NCBI GenBank assembly: GCA_030432175.1
Contig: JAUIHU010000313.1
Location: forward strand, 1-5,890
Direction of reading: 5' to 3'
DNA length: 5,890 bases
DNA from: Verrucomicrobiia bacterium
Lineage (GTDB): Bacteria; Verrucomicrobiota; Verrucomicrobiia; Limisphaerales; JAUIHU01
Both the position numbers and the translations under genes were made by a program. The notes below the pieces were generated by a model. The model saw only the letters and a list, made by a program, of their open reading frames with translations. It was not told the DNA's origin and did no database searches. Shown piece by piece: positions 5,540-5,890 of the stretch. How positions within the stretch are numbered: the first letter of the stretch is position 1; the number at the start of each line of letters is the position of its first letter.

Positions 5540-5569
5540 ATGAAATGATGCTGAATGGGATCATTTCAT
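5540..5569 (+). other. Perfect 10-bp inverted repeat just after ctaA
   Basis: ATGAAATGAT (5540-5549) and ATCATTTCAT (5560-5569) are perfectly complementary around a 10-nt loop, starting 3 nt after the ctaA stop. The stem is AT-rich and no T run follows, so it is a poor intrinsic terminator. It could be an mRNA processing or stabilising hairpin between ctaA and ctaB, or an operator for ctaB. Confidence 0.55.
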
Positions 5570-5638
5570 CTGAAATCGCCAATTTCTGCGAAATATCATT
5601 GTCTGACCGAACGAAGTTGGTTAATTAGACCTAAATAA

Positions 5639-5890
5639 ATGAGAGCGAGCGCTACCACTATCTTGACCACGCAGAACGAATCTGACCGTTCGATCGCGAG
5701 CATTGTCTCGGATCTGATTAAGGCCCGGTTGACGATGATGTCATTGATCACTACTTGGGTTGGATTTCATCTGGGTTGGGTCGGGCAGTTTGAATTCTGG
5801 CCTCTGGCGCACACCATGATTGGCGCTGGAGCTTTGGCCTCAGGCGCTGCGGCTTTGAACCAATGGATGGAGAAGGACCTGGACGCCATG
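5639..5890 (+). CDS. ctaB: Protoheme IX farnesyltransferase (heme O synthase), N-terminal part (cut by window edge)
   Basis: This enzyme adds a farnesyl group to protoheme IX to give heme O, the substrate of CtaA. Only the first 84 codons are present. After a polar N-terminus (1-22) comes DLIKARLTMMSLITTWVGF (25-43), the usual start of TM1 in UbiA-family CtaB with its K-x-R motif. A second hydrophobic segment (about 55-74) leads into GAAALNQWMEKDLDAM. That carries the first prenyl-diphosphate/Mg-binding motif as N74-x3-E78-x3-D82, the N-x3-D-x3-D motif with Glu in the first acidic place. The ATG at 5639 directly follows an in-frame TAA (5636-5638), so no earlier start is possible. No Shine-Dalgarno sequence is seen; the leader is AT-rich (TTAATTAGACCTAAATAA). 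The gene lies 102 bp after ctaA, close enough for cotranscription or its own promoter. Confidence 0.92.
   Translation, partial: MRASATTILTTQNESDRSIASIVSDLIKARLTMMSLITTWVGFHLGWVGQFEFWPLAHTMIGAGALASGAAALNQWMEKDLDAM

Noticed and set aside
5540..5569. Intrinsic terminator after ctaA
   Set aside because: The stem is perfect but AT-rich and no T run follows, so it is listed as an inverted repeat only.

Overview
This window looks like chromosomal DNA from a PVC-superphylum bacterium, most likely a verrucomicrobial lineage of moderate GC. The main clue is the partial minus-strand gene at the left edge. It encodes the N-terminus of a 'PVC-type' putative membrane-bound dehydrogenase, a family largely confined to Planctomycetes, Verrucomicrobia and relatives. 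Other clues are a secreted jelly-roll protein of a kind common in these phyla, starts that often lack a clear Shine-Dalgarno sequence, and a Lol system that shows only one permease gene. The assignment is by recognition from memory and goes no lower than phylum level.

Layout: (1) 1-397, minus strand: N-terminal 132 codons of the exported PVC-type dehydrogenase, running off the left edge. (2) 398-578: divergent intergenic region with a weak FNR-like box. (3) 579-1202, plus: secreted 207-residue beta-sandwich protein of unknown function whose stop codon lies inside a 7-bp tandem repeat. (4) 1203-1406: spacer with a GC-rich hairpin flanked by an 8-bp direct repeat, then a helically phased ATTCGGA pair and a -35-like hexamer just before lolC. 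(5) 1407-3372: lolC-lolD, overlapping by 8 bp, a lipoprotein-releasing ABC transporter. (6) 3373-3702: 330-bp gene-free stretch with a direct repeat, an imperfect GC hairpin and a perfect Crp-type palindrome. (7) 3703-5890: an exported cupredoxin-like protein, then ctaA (heme A synthase) and the start of ctaB (heme O synthase), which runs off the right edge.

The right half is a terminal-oxidase maturation cluster. CtaB farnesylates protoheme to heme O and CtaA oxidises heme O to heme A for aa3-type cytochrome oxidase. The small exported protein ahead of them has the layout of plastocyanin-like plus carboxypeptidase-regulatory-like proteins, but three of the four expected type-1 copper ligands appear to be replaced. 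Together with the Crp-type palindrome upstream, this is the most interesting part of the window. The lolCD pair is an independent housekeeping unit for moving lipoproteins out of the inner membrane. I found no tRNA, rRNA, CRISPR array, insertion sequence or phage gene.
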